NCBI GenBank assembly: GCA_035559535.1
Contig: DATMBG010000058.1
Coordinates: forward strand, 248,001 to 312,000
Source: Candidatus Limnocylindrales bacterium
Lineage (GTDB): Bacteria; Moduliflexota; Moduliflexia; Moduliflexales; JAUQPW01
Reading direction: 5' to 3'
DNA length: 64,000 nt
The notes beneath the pieces are model-generated. The model saw nothing but the letters and a program-made list of their open reading frames with translations. It was not told the origin of the DNA and ran no database searches. The translations under genes and the position numbers were made by a program. This document shows, one piece after another, positions 33,983 to 42,438 of the stretch (positions within the stretch are counted from its first letter, which is position 1; each line of letters begins with the position of its first letter).

Positions 33983-34786
33983 TCATAGCAAACCCTGAGT
34001 TCGTAAAGTCTTCAAAGTCACCGGATGTAAGATTTTATTTCCTGCGCATAAACCCAGGATATGACCTGGATTTTTGTCAGTATAAAGAATAGGAAGTCCT
34101 GCTAAGTCTGTTAAAACCCCTCCGGCTTCCCGGATCAGAAGATCTCCGGCAGCAATATCCCACTCACAGGTGGGCCCCCGTTTAAGATAAATATCTACCT
34201 CTCCACTGGCTATCAGGGCCGCTTTTAACGAAAGACTGGCCTTTAAAAGGATCGGTTTTGTTTCAAGAACCTGGAGAATCTTTTGATAGATCTTCTTCCG
34301 GAACTGTTCGGGAGTCAGTAATTGTCTGGCCTCTTTTAAGGTTTGTTTAGAACTAACCTGGATGCGCTGATCATTCAGGAAAGCCCCGTCTCCTCGTGTG
34401 GCATAATAAAGCTGTTCAAGGGCCGGAGCATAGATAACGCCGGCCAGGACTTCCCCATGATACGTATAAGCGATGGAGATGGAAAAGTACTTTCCGCCGG
34501 AGATAAATTCCTCGGTTCCATCTATGGGATCTATAATCCAGGTCTCCGGAGAGTCCTTGCCAAGGAAAATTCCTTCTGTCGGGGGGAGTTCTTCACTTCG
34601 GATTTGATGATTAAAATATCGTCGGATGGTTGAGATAATAACTTCCTGTGCAGCTAGATCAGCTTGAGTGACCGGAGAGTTATCTTCTTTAAATCGGATC
34701 CTCAGATCGGGACGATTGCGAATTTCGGTGATGATTTTACCGGCAATTAGGGCTGCTTCTCGCGCTACGTTCAGAAATGGATTCAT
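33983..34786 (-). CDS. cysQ: 3'(2'),5'-bisphosphate nucleotidase / inositol monophosphatase family (CysQ-like)
   Basis: 267-residue Mg-dependent, Li-sensitive phosphatase. The metal motifs are intact: RSEELPPTE (Glu), WIIDPIDGTEEFISG (DPxDGT) and CEWDIAAGDLLIREAGG (WDxAAG). CysQ hydrolyses PAP to AMP in sulfate assimilation; the TEEF form after DGT is the CysQ variety, whereas inositol monophosphatases have TxNF. The ATG at 34786 is followed upstream by a 238-base gap with no gene. Single gene. Confidence 0.88.
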   Translation of the reverse strand: MNPFLNVAREAALIAGKIITEIRNRPDLRIRFKEDNSPVTQADLAAQEVIISTIRRYFNHQIRSEELPPTEGIFLGKDSPETWIIDPIDGTEEFISGGKYFSISIAYTYHGEVLAGVIYAPALEQLYYATRGDGAFLNDQRIQVSSKQTLKEARQLLTPEQFRKKIYQKILQVLETKPILLKASLSLKAALIASGEVDIYLKRGPTCEWDIAAGDLLIREAGGVLTDLAGLPILYTDKNPGHILGLCAGNKILHPVTLKTLRTQGLL

Positions 34787-35024
34787 GCTAATAAGTAAAC
34801 GGTCGTAAATAATTATTATTTACCATCATTTCCATGGAAATCGAGATGGGATACAAACCAGAGTTTTAAACTTAAGTTAAACTTTTCCGTTGGTGACAGC
34901 CTGTCGAACCCCGAACGGCAGGGATAACGACCGACCCATTTTAATCAAAAATCACCCTTACAAAGGTTTAGAATCGATTACTTAATATAATTACCCGGGG
35001 AAGTTTTGTAAAGGAAGGGAGATT

Positions 35025-36086
35025 TCAATCAAAAAGCTGGGGTTGATAAGGATCCTGTAGAGAGATCAGATTGGATACAGAAAGACCGATCCGGCGAATC
35101 TTCTTTCCTTTCAGGTCTATTTTGTTCAGTAACGGCAAGGCGATTTTCAACAATTCTTCTTTTTGTTGTAGCTTTCCAAAAACGGTTCGGCTTCGGGTCA
35201 TCTGCCGCTGGTTATCTAAGCGTACCTTCACGGTTACCGTCCTGGCCCAGTAACCTTCTTTTTTGAGATGATCCTCAATATCCTCGGCTAAAGAAGTCAA
35301 AATCTGGTGGATGGAATCCATGGGAATCCGGTTCCCCAGAGTCGTTTCTCGGCTGATCTGCATGTGGCTGCGGGCTGGCATCACCGGACGCAAATCAATT
35401 CCATTGGCAAAGTCATAGAATTGCAGCCCGAGTTTTCCAAAACGTTCTTTAAGCTGGGTTCGGTCAAAAGCGGCAAGTTGTCCAATGGTGAAGATTTTCA
35501 AGCTATTCAGTTTCTTTTGAGTAACCGGTCCAACTCCCAGGATACTTTCTACCGGCAGATCTCGCAAAAATTCTTGAACCTGATGGGGTCTGACTACGGT
35601 CAGTCCATCCGGTTTATGCATTCCCGAGGCCAGCTTGGCAATGAATTTATTGGGTCCGACCCCGGCCGTAGCGGTGAGGTTCAGTCGAGATTTAATCTCC
35701 TGTTTGATGGCTATGGCAATATCCACGGCATCTTGGGAATTTGCCGTAACATCCAGGTAGGATTCGTCAATGGAAACCGGTTCAATCAGAGCGGTATACT
35801 GGGAGAGGATTTCCATAACCTGTCGAGAAACCTGGCGGTAGTATTCCAGCCGTACAGGCAGAAAGATTCCTTGGGGACAGAGCCTGGTGGCCTGGGCTAA
35901 GGGCATGGCAGAGTGCACACCGAATTTTCGGGCCTCATAGGAGGCTGTGGCGACCGCTCCGTGGCGATGGGGGGCATCCAATCCCATGACTACGATGACC
36001 GGTTGTCCCTTTAGGGCGGGATTGTCTCTTTGCTCGATGGAGGCGTAGAAAGCATCCATGTCCAAATGGATAATCTTCCGCAGCAT
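35025..36086 (-). CDS. dinB: DNA polymerase IV (DinB, Y family)
   Basis: 353-residue translesion polymerase. IIHLDMDAFYASIEQRDNPA contains the first catalytic Asp and steric-gate region; SIDESYLDVT holds the second acidic pair; GVGPNKFIAKLASGMHKPDG and the helix-hairpin-helix DLPVESILGVGPVTQKKL follow; the little-finger domain includes ARSHMQISRETTLG. The C-terminal PQLFD (Q-x2-L-F pattern in QPQLF) is a plausible sliding-clamp peptide. The ATG at 36086 has no clear ribosome site. An inverted word array separates it from the upstream gene. Confidence 0.95.
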   Translation of the reverse strand: MLRKIIHLDMDAFYASIEQRDNPALKGQPVIVVMGLDAPHRHGAVATASYEARKFGVHSAMPLAQATRLCPQGIFLPVRLEYYRQVSRQVMEILSQYTALIEPVSIDESYLDVTANSQDAVDIAIAIKQEIKSRLNLTATAGVGPNKFIAKLASGMHKPDGLTVVRPHQVQEFLRDLPVESILGVGPVTQKKLNSLKIFTIGQLAAFDRTQLKERFGKLGLQFYDFANGIDLRPVMPARSHMQISRETTLGNRIPMDSIHQILTSLAEDIEDHLKKEGYWARTVTVKVRLDNQRQMTRSRTVFGKLQQKEELLKIALPLLNKIDLKGKKIRRIGLSVSNLISLQDPYQPQLFD

Positions 36087-36178
36087 GGAAGATAAAGATG
36101 CAGAGATGTGGAAATGCGGAGGTTCTTTCTTTCCCTGTTCGGGATCCTCCGCATCCCCTGAATTCCCGCATCTTTATA
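36087..36178. repeat. Inverted word array (GATGCAGAGATGTGG / CCGCATCCCCTG)
   Basis: AAGATGCAGAGATGTGGAAA and ATGCGGAGG on the left face CCTCCGCATCCCC and TTCCCGCATCTTTAT on the right, between the dinB start and the quinone reductase stop. Confidence 0.65.
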
Positions 36179-36194
36179 GCCTCGTGTTTCCTTT

Positions 36195-37160
36195 TTAAGG
36201 AATCAACAACAACTTACCCGAGGTTTTACGCCCTTCCAGAGCCTGATGGGCTTTATCTGCTTCCGCAAGGGGATAAGTATGGTCAATCCGAAGCTTTAAC
36301 TCTCCGGAAGTAATCCATCGAAAAAGATCGCCAGCCCGCTGCAGAAGCTCTGCTCGATTGGCTGCATAATGGGAGAGAGTAGGTCGGGTTAGAAAATAAG
36401 ACCCCTTTGCAAGGATGCGGAGATCCACCGGGGGAACCGGACCGCTGGATTGACCGAAGAGGGCGAGATAACCTCGAGGTTTCAAACAGTTAAGACTCTT
36501 GTCAAAGGTAGTTTTCCCAACCGAATCATAGACTACTTCAACCCCTTGCCCGTTGGTCAATTTCTTAATCTCTTCTTCAAAATCAGATTGAGTGTAAAGA
36601 ATGATGGCGTCGGCACCTGCTTCCTTTGCCAGAGAAGCCTTTTCCTCTGTGGAGACAGTACCGAATACTTTAGCCCCCCGGCGTTTAGCCATCTGAATAA
36701 GAAGTAAGCCAACCCCTCCGGCAGCCGCATGGATCAGCACGGTGTCTCCTGTCTTGAGAGGATACGTGCTATGGGTCAGGTAATGAGCGGTCATTCCTTG
36801 AAGCATAGCCGCAGCGGCAGATTGGGTACTTAAATTATCCGGCAAGGGAACCAGCTTCCAGGCAGGTACAATGGCATACTCTGCATAAGAACCCTGCTGC
36901 ATCGCATAGGCGACCCGATCTCCTACCTTTATTTCTGAAACCCCAGGTCCTACCTCATCGACTACACCGGCCCCTTCCATACCCGGAGTGAAGGGAAGCT
37001 GACCGGGATAGAGACCGGTTCGATGATAGATATCGATATAATTAACCCCTGCGGCTTCGATTTTAACCCGCGCTTCTCCGGGGCCCGGTTTGGGAGTGGG
37101 AACTTCCTCATACTTGAGAGCTTCCGGACCTCCATAACTATGGACTCGAATGGCTTTCAT
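36195..37160 (-). CDS. qorA: Zinc-independent quinone oxidoreductase (NADPH, MDR family)
   Basis: 321-residue medium-chain dehydrogenase without zinc ligands. [40 protein letters not shown] and [13 protein letters not shown] are the QOR signatures, and [19 protein letters not shown] is the NADPH-binding motif. The enzyme family reduces quinones or 2-enones by one or two electrons. The gene is monocistronic in appearance; the gap upstream (37161-37471) contains no gene. Confidence 0.92.
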   Translation of the reverse strand: MKAIRVHSYGGPEALKYEEVPTPKPGPGEARVKIEAAGVNYIDIYHRTGLYPGQLPFTPGMEGAGVVDEVGPGVSEIKVGDRVAYAMQQGSYAEYAIVPAWKLVPLPDNLSTQSAAAAMLQGMTAHYLTHSTYPLKTGDTVLIHAAAGGVGLLLIQMAKRRGAKVFGTVSTEEKASLAKEAGADAIILYTQSDFEEEIKKLTNGQGVEVVYDSVGKTTFDKSLNCLKPRGYLALFGQSSGPVPPVDLRILAKGSYFLTRPTLSHYAANRAELLQRAGDLFRWITSGELKLRIDHTYPLAEADKAHQALEGRKTSGKLLLIP

Positions 37161-37471
37161 AACACTCAGGTAACTTAAAACCGTGCAAGACTGCTCGACC
37201 CAGTCTTACCCTGCATAGTTCCAGTTACCTCCTTCCTTTAGCGTTAAGAACTTCTTCCCTACCGAACCAAAAAAAGAGAATTTTTAACGGAATTTATTTT
37301 ATCCCTTTATGGGATATTTTATCTTGAATGATTCAGACCATAACCCGAACAGATGAAAGTTTTACCTTTTAACCCTACTCATACTTCCTCAAGTTGCATC
37401 CTTGTAGGCGCTCTGTCAAGGGATATGTACAGAATATCCAGGGCTTCTGGGGTAAGGAACTCTTTAACCCT
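37161..37471. other. Gene-free gap, possible promoter region of the quinone reductase
   Basis: Short frames on both strands have no family features. No clear terminator or -10/-35 pair is seen; the 3' part contains a direct continuation of the glycosyltransferase gene's downstream sequence. Confidence 0.4.
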
Positions 37472-38551
37472 TCATGCCCGATTCGTAGGATTTTTCAAAA
37501 GCCCAGAGAGATGTTCAACGACGGCTTCATAGACTTCCTCAACGGTAATGGCCTGCATACCTCCGGAGAATCCTCGGCGGGGTTTGTAGATGAGTCGATG
37601 ATAGGAGCCTGGATACGGATAGGGGCCGTATAAGGTCGGTGACCCGGAACCAAAGAGCGCCACACAAGGAATTCCAACGGCGGCTGCAATATGCATAGGG
37701 CCGGAATCGGTACCGATGAATATACAGGCCCGACGGAAGAGTTCTATGAGATCCAGAAGGGTCTTGGTAGGCAAAGACAGTAAAGCTTTTCCATCGGAAG
37801 CTGCTACAATCCTTTCGGCCAGCCTTCGTTCACCGGGTCCGTAGCAGACCACACAGCGAAGTCCCTTCTCTATGGCAAGTCTTCGTGCAACCTCTGCAAA
37901 GTATTCCGGTATCCAGCGCTTATCCTTCCGGGCCTCACTACTTCCCGGATGAAGCACGGCGAAGGTTGTCAGTCCACAGTCCTGAAGGAATGCTTCGACA
38001 CGCTTCCGACTCTCCGGTGATTCAGGAAATGGAAATCGCAAGCAATCCGGGCGGGCTCCAAGAAATTCGGCTACGGCCAGGAACTTCTCGACCAGATGCA
38101 AAGGCCATCTCGGAGGGGTCACCTGCAGGTGTGAAAACCAGTAATTCCCTTCGCGACAATAGCCACGGGCGAATCCCACCCGTATGCGGGCACCGCTTAA
38201 AATCGAAAGAAAGGCTCCTTTCAGATTGGCCTGTAAATCCAAAACTATATCGTAGCGCTCGGACCGCATTTCTCGGGTCAACGCAAAGATCTCACGGAGG
38301 GTTGCCGGCCATCGCCAGGGTCTGAAAATCGTAGCTGCCCAACGCTTACGCGGAAAAAAATGCACACGATCTACAAAAGGATGCGAGGCAATAAGATCGT
38401 AGGGGCGTTCATCGACGATATAGCCAATCCTTGCCTGGGGGAAGGAAGATCGGATGGCATCCAATGTCGGAAGTGTCAGAACGACATCCCCCACAGCACT
38501 CGAGCGAACAATCAGGATACGATTGAAACGCAAGGAACAGGTTTCCTTCAT
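37472..38551 (-). CDS. Glycosyltransferase family 9 (ADP-heptose:LPS heptosyltransferase-like)
   Basis: 359-residue GT-B enzyme adding heptose-type sugars to the LPS core. ILIVRSSAVGDVVLTLPTLD is the GT9 N-terminal acceptor motif; the C-terminal half has VLHPGSSEARKDKRWIPEYF, GERRLAERIV and the nucleotide-sugar loop FIGTDSGPMHIAAAVGIPCV. The gene starts two bases after the stop of the Kdo hydroxylase gene on the same strand (TAA-CC-ATG), so the two form an operon for LPS core modification. Whether it adds heptose or another sugar cannot be read. Confidence 0.92.
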   Translation of the reverse strand: MKETCSLRFNRILIVRSSAVGDVVLTLPTLDAIRSSFPQARIGYIVDERPYDLIASHPFVDRVHFFPRKRWAATIFRPWRWPATLREIFALTREMRSERYDIVLDLQANLKGAFLSILSGARIRVGFARGYCREGNYWFSHLQVTPPRWPLHLVEKFLAVAEFLGARPDCLRFPFPESPESRKRVEAFLQDCGLTTFAVLHPGSSEARKDKRWIPEYFAEVARRLAIEKGLRCVVCYGPGERRLAERIVAASDGKALLSLPTKTLLDLIELFRRACIFIGTDSGPMHIAAAVGIPCVALFGSGSPTLYGPYPYPGSYHRLIYKPRRGFSGGMQAITVEEVYEAVVEHLSGLLKNPTNRA

Positions 38552-38553
38552 GG

Positions 38554-39492
38554 TTATGTTGTGGTAGGTCTGGAACCCGGCGTGGTAATCACACCTGAGG
38601 GACCGTACTGAAGAATATAAAATGGAGAAAGTTCCGGATACCGACAGTTACCAAGTGGAATAATAAAAGTACTCACAAAGGCAAATTGCCCCGAGATACA
38701 GGCATGACTTACCATATCTGTAAAGGCCATCCAGGCCGTATACGGTTTGAATCTGAATTCCTGATGCCCTTCCAGGCTCTGCTGGAAAACTGAAGAGTCT
38801 TTCATGAAATTATGGAAACGACGCATAGTTCGGTCATAGGGTGAGCTATCCATGAACTGAACGGGTGGCATAAACTTAGAAAGCTCCCGTAAAACACCGG
38901 TGTAGAGACGCTGCAAGGGTCCTTCGGTTAATAATTTGGGCGGAGCAACTCCGGCGGTTTCTCCCCAACGCGTATATATCTCCGGAAAAGTACCTTTCGT
39001 AATCCAAACCCGATCCCTGCCGGGATTTATATTCACAAAGAAACGTAAAATACGATCTCCATGGGTAGCCCCATAAGCACCGGCATCAATGTGGACCAGT
39101 TCATTGGATGCGTGGGCCGGCAAGTTACGGCCTTGTTCCTCTATGGGACGAAAACTGCAGGTCGCCACCACCCATCCCTGGATGAGATGGGAAATCACCC
39201 GGTGGAGGAATTCCTGAACATGATGGCTATGTTCCTTAAGAATTCGTGTGATACGGGCAGTCTCTTGGGTCGTACCCCGAAATCCGTATACACGATCGGA
39301 CTCCCGGTGATAGCTGATATTCTTAAGCTTCAGGCGCCAGGGTAGCTCTTCGAGCAAAAACCTCATATCGTCATGTTTCGGTAGCGGCACTGGGCAGGGA
39401 TCAAACACAACAATGTGACCCTGCTCAAGTTCGTCGGAGATCGCATGGGGAGCCAGCATCTCCAGTTGTTGGGTGGTATAAGTTGTTAACAT
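38554..39492 (-). CDS. kdoO: Kdo hydroxylase (Fe(II)/2-oxoglutarate dioxygenase, Kdo_hydroxy family)
   Basis: 312-residue enzyme of the family that converts Kdo in lipid A-core to the 3-hydroxylated acid Ko. The match rests on ATCSFRPIEEQGRNLPAHAS, the metal-binding HxD motif VHIDAGAYGATHGDRILRFF, NINPGRDRVWITKG, and the downstream region MRRFHNFMKDSSVFQ with a later His. It precedes a GT9 heptosyltransferase-like gene by two bases. Known homologues are in Burkholderia, Yersinia and relatives; the modification stabilises LPS. The ATG at 39492 follows GAGG closely. Family call good; activity inferred. Confidence 0.82.
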   Translation of the reverse strand: MLTTYTTQQLEMLAPHAISDELEQGHIVVFDPCPVPLPKHDDMRFLLEELPWRLKLKNISYHRESDRVYGFRGTTQETARITRILKEHSHHVQEFLHRVISHLIQGWVVATCSFRPIEEQGRNLPAHASNELVHIDAGAYGATHGDRILRFFVNINPGRDRVWITKGTFPEIYTRWGETAGVAPPKLLTEGPLQRLYTGVLRELSKFMPPVQFMDSSPYDRTMRRFHNFMKDSSVFQQSLEGHQEFRFKPYTAWMAFTDMVSHACISGQFAFVSTFIIPLGNCRYPELSPFYILQYGPSGVITTPGSRPTTT

Positions 39493-40290
39493 ACCTCAAT
39501 CTTATTAAAAGGCATTACCTTGTAAATTTTAACTGTTTTGCCCTCACCCTAACCCCTTTCAGGGCAGGTTTTTGAACCTACCCCCCTTCGACTCCCCTTC
39601 CAGGGAAGAGGAAAGTAGGAATCCAGACAATCCCCAAGTACCCCCTTCCCGAATCGGGAAGGGGGTTAGGTTAGAAGAAACCTGTCTTTGTAAACCTCCC
39701 AACCCCTTCTCCCGACGCTTCAGGAGAGGAGATACCGGGGAAGTTGACCTGGAGATCCGCCGGTTCCTCTCTTCCACAGCATGGGAGAGGAGCCAGGGAT
39801 GAGGGAAGAAAACTACGCAGAATTAACTTTACAAAGTAGTCTACGCTGATATAGAAATAAGACCTCTTTCATTCAAGGAAAAATCATCTTAACCACCAAA
39901 GTACCCGATTCACTAGCGGGATCCATCAACTCGTGTATTCAGAATTCTATCTATTAAACAGGGACGTTTGACCTACTGTTTACCCATAACCGTCCTCTGA
40001 CTTTGACATTCTTTAACCTTTTCAAGAATTTTAGGTAGGTCTCCTCGCAGAGTCAAGGAGATTTACAGGAATCTTTAGATAAAGCTTTTCTGTAAAAATT
40101 CCCCATCTCTCATGCCTGTTCATAACCCTTAGATCGACTTTATATTGAAATTTGACCTGAGCGTAGGGGTCTGTTACAACGGGCCCCTAACATCCAGGGA
40201 TAATTTCAAAATGAATTTAATATGACTTCCCTGGTCATTCACTTTGAAGGAAAGAAATCCATTAAAATTTAAATTTATTCCATTTTCATA
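39493..40290. repeat. Gene-free gap with GC-rich dispersed repeats
   Basis: Nearly 800 bases without a convincing gene. From 39541 to 39820 it is a mosaic of C-rich and G-rich blocks, including a perfect 12-1-12 inverted repeat, CCCCCTTCCCGA / TCGGGAAGGGGG (39641-39665), and a CTGGAGATCCGCCGG segment shared with 2003-2060. Beyond it TTGACA at about 40003-40008 and TTGACC at about 40155 could belong to promoters of the liv genes, but partners are weak. TAGGGG/CCCCTA forms a small hairpin near 40165-40190. Confidence 0.5.
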
Positions 40291-40317
40291 TTGCTAATAA
40301 TTCCTTCTCTCTATAAA

Positions 40318-40512
40318 ATGGATTTAGATTTTGAAAGAACCTATACTTCAGATGAAATTTTAGAGTGCCTGGATCACTTTACCAGACAGGCAGGAATGGG
40401 GTTAGAGGAAGAAAAAATTTCCGGAGATCTACGGATAGATTTCACAAAAAGGAGTAACCTCAGGTATCTTTACAGATCAAAATGGAACGCCATCACAAAA
40501 CTTCCTTATTGA
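40318..40512 (+). CDS. Possible small protein upstream of livG
   Basis: 64 residues from ATG 40318 (MDLDFERTYTSDEILECLDH at the start, ending SKWNAITKLPY). The composition looks coding, with an acidic amphipathic first half, but there is no ribosome site, no family match, and its last 31 bases overlap livG in another frame. It may be a small leader-type protein translated before the transporter, or chance. Low confidence. Confidence 0.3.
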   Translation: MDLDFERTYTSDEILECLDHFTRQAGMGLEEEKISGDLRIDFTKRSNLRYLYRSKWNAITKLPY

Positions 40513-41258
40513 CTGTTCGTAATCTGACCGTTAAATTTGATGGGATTGTGGCACTGGATGATGTTTCCTTTGATGTGGAAGAAGGACAGATTGTCGGCTT
40601 GATTGGGCCGAACGGGGCCGGTAAGACTACGCTCTTTAATTGCTTAAGCCGTCTCTATACGCCACATCGAGGGGAAATTCTCTTTGAGGGCCGATCGATT
40701 TTATCTCTGACTCCTCATCGTATTGCCCGGCTCGGTATTGGCCGTACCTTCCAAAATCTGGCGTTGTTCCACACCATGACGGTTCTCCAGAACATCCTGG
40801 TAGGTATGCATAGTCGAACCCGGAGTGGTTTTCTGAGTAACGCCTTGAGGCTACCTGGGGTAGCCCGTGAGGAGCGTAGGATACAGGAGGTAGCCCGGGA
40901 ATTGCTCTTTTTTCTGGATCTTGATGCTGTTGCCAATCATCCGGCTATCGGTCTTCCCTATGGGACTCTGAAACGAGTGGAATTGGCCCGTGCTTTAGCC
41001 GGCAGGCCTAGACTTCTGCTGCTGGATGAACCGGCTGGAGGCCTGAACCATGAAGAGGTAGTGGCATTGGCTGGTCTTATTCGTAACATCCGAGACAACC
41101 GGCGAATAACCCTATTGCTGGTCGAGCATCACATGAATCTGGTTATGGGAATTTCGGACAAAGTTGTGGTATTAGATTTTGGGCGTAAAATCGCTGAAGG
41201 TCCACCTGGAGAGGTACAGAGGAATCCCGAAGTAATTCGGGCCTACCTGGGGAGTTAG
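40482..41258 (+). CDS. livG: Branched-chain amino acid ABC transporter ATPase LivG
   Basis: 258-residue ABC ATPase. Walker A GPNGAGKTT (residues about 45-53), the Q-loop in GIGRTFQNLALF, a degenerate signature (LPYGTLKRVELARALAGRPR), Walker B LLLLDEPAGGLN, and the switch histidine in LLVEHHMNLVMG. The YGTLKRVELARAL form of the signature and the C-terminal VIRAYLGS are typical LivG. It is followed by livF and a fused LivHM permease gene, so it is the first ATPase of a Liv importer. No binding-protein gene is adjacent. Confidence 0.95.
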   Translation: MERHHKTSLLTVRNLTVKFDGIVALDDVSFDVEEGQIVGLIGPNGAGKTTLFNCLSRLYTPHRGEILFEGRSILSLTPHRIARLGIGRTFQNLALFHTMTVLQNILVGMHSRTRSGFLSNALRLPGVAREERRIQEVARELLFFLDLDAVANHPAIGLPYGTLKRVELARALAGRPRLLLLDEPAGGLNHEEVVALAGLIRNIRDNRRITLLLVEHHMNLVMGISDKVVVLDFGRKIAEGPPGEVQRNPEVIRAYLGS

Positions 41259-41310
41259 TCCGGTGTTAATCCTCTCTGAAATCCGGGTTTTGAAGGATTG
41301 AATATCGAAA

Positions 41311-42024
41311 ATGGCAACCTTGTTAGAGGTCGAAAATCTTGAATCCTTTTATGGACAAACCAAAGTCCTCCGAGGCATAAGCTTTCGGGTAGAAAAAGGG
41401 GGCATAACCGCTATTCTTGGGGCTAATGGGGCCGGTAAAACAACGACCCTGAGAGCTGTTTGCGGTATGGTGCAGACTTCTGGAAAGATCCTCCTGGATG
41501 GCCATCGAATAGATAAAAAGGCTACGGAGGATATAGTTCGACTGGGTGTTGGTCATGTACCGGAAGGAAGGGGAACCTTCGGGAATCTGACGGTAGAAGA
41601 AAACCTTCGGCTCGGTGGGTATACCCGTAAGGAAAAGTGGCTCATGATGGAAGACTTGAACAGGATGTACGAGTATTTTCCTGTACTGGGAAAGCGGCGC
41701 AGACAGTTGGCGGGCACCCTTAGTGGAGGCGAACAGCAAATGCTGGCCATAGCCAGAGCTTTAATGTTGCGCCCCAGGTTATTGCTCCTCGATGAACCTT
41801 CCCTGGGATTGGCTCCCCGCATAGTCCAGGAAATCTTCCGTATTGTGCGAAAGATTAACCAGGAGGAAGGGGTCAGTGTGCTGCTGGTGGAGCAGAATGC
41901 CTCCATTGCCCTGGATCTGGCAGATCAGGCATTTCTATTGGAAACAGGTAGGGTTGTCCTGTCAGGGCCCTCTGCCATTTTCCGGGAAGATGACTCCATT
42001 CGACGATCTTATCTGGGTTACTGA
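41311..42024 (+). CDS. livF: Branched-chain amino acid ABC transporter ATPase LivF
   Basis: 237-residue ABC ATPase, the usual LivF length. LEVENLESFYGQTKVLRGIS opens the domain; Walker A GANGAGKTTT, VGHVPEGRGTFGNLTVEENL (the LivF-specific segment after the Q-loop), signature LSGGEQQMLAIARALM, Walker B LLLLDEPSLGLA and LLVEQN follow. It lies 52 bases after livG and 414 before the permease gene; the long gap carries GC-rich repeats, which is unusual within one transporter operon. Confidence 0.95.
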   Translation: MATLLEVENLESFYGQTKVLRGISFRVEKGGITAILGANGAGKTTTLRAVCGMVQTSGKILLDGHRIDKKATEDIVRLGVGHVPEGRGTFGNLTVEENLRLGGYTRKEKWLMMEDLNRMYEYFPVLGKRRRQLAGTLSGGEQQMLAIARALMLRPRLLLLDEPSLGLAPRIVQEIFRIVRKINQEEGVSVLLVEQNASIALDLADQAFLLETGRVVLSGPSAIFREDDSIRRSYLGY

Positions 42025-42438
42025 CCTGGTGTTTTTCAAATCATTCTTGCAACCTTAACCGGGTCGTTCTGAGCTTTGACTCTTATCGTTCCTTGCAATG
42101 ACAAATTCCATATTACAACCTTAATCTGAAAGAGTACGGGTGGGCAATGGGTAGGAAGATCTGTAGAATCAAGTTATCTGTCAGTGTCCATTCAATGCAA
42201 TAAATACACTGTTACCTTAATTTTGAAATTTTGACCACCTAAGGCTGCTTTCACTCCCCAACTCCCCTCTCCGCCCCCACCCCTTCCTTCCCCGTGGACG
42301 GGGAGGGTGAGGGAGGGGGAGAAGGACTGGGGGGAGGGTGAGGGCGCTTAAAAAGCAGGCAAAACGAAGTAAGCAGTGTAAAATTCTATTCTTACAAGCC
42401 TTGATAACTTACTGCCCGGTGCCTGCAACCCACGGTTT
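42025..42438. repeat. Gap inside the liv cluster with GC-rich repeat
   Basis: No gene is seen. Between about 42255 and 42350 lie C-rich blocks (CCCCTCTCCGCCCCCACCCC) and G-rich blocks (GGGGAGGGTGAGGGAGGGGG) able to fold around CCTTCCCCGTGGACGGGGAG. It belongs to the family at 1944-2075, 39541-39820 and 60084-60147. Confidence 0.55.

Noticed and set aside
38554-39492. KdoO gene as a generic hypothetical or PhyH-type dioxygenase
   Set aside because: The FRPIEEQGRNL and VHIDAG..HGDRILRFF motifs and the LPS context fit the Kdo hydroxylase family better than PhyH.
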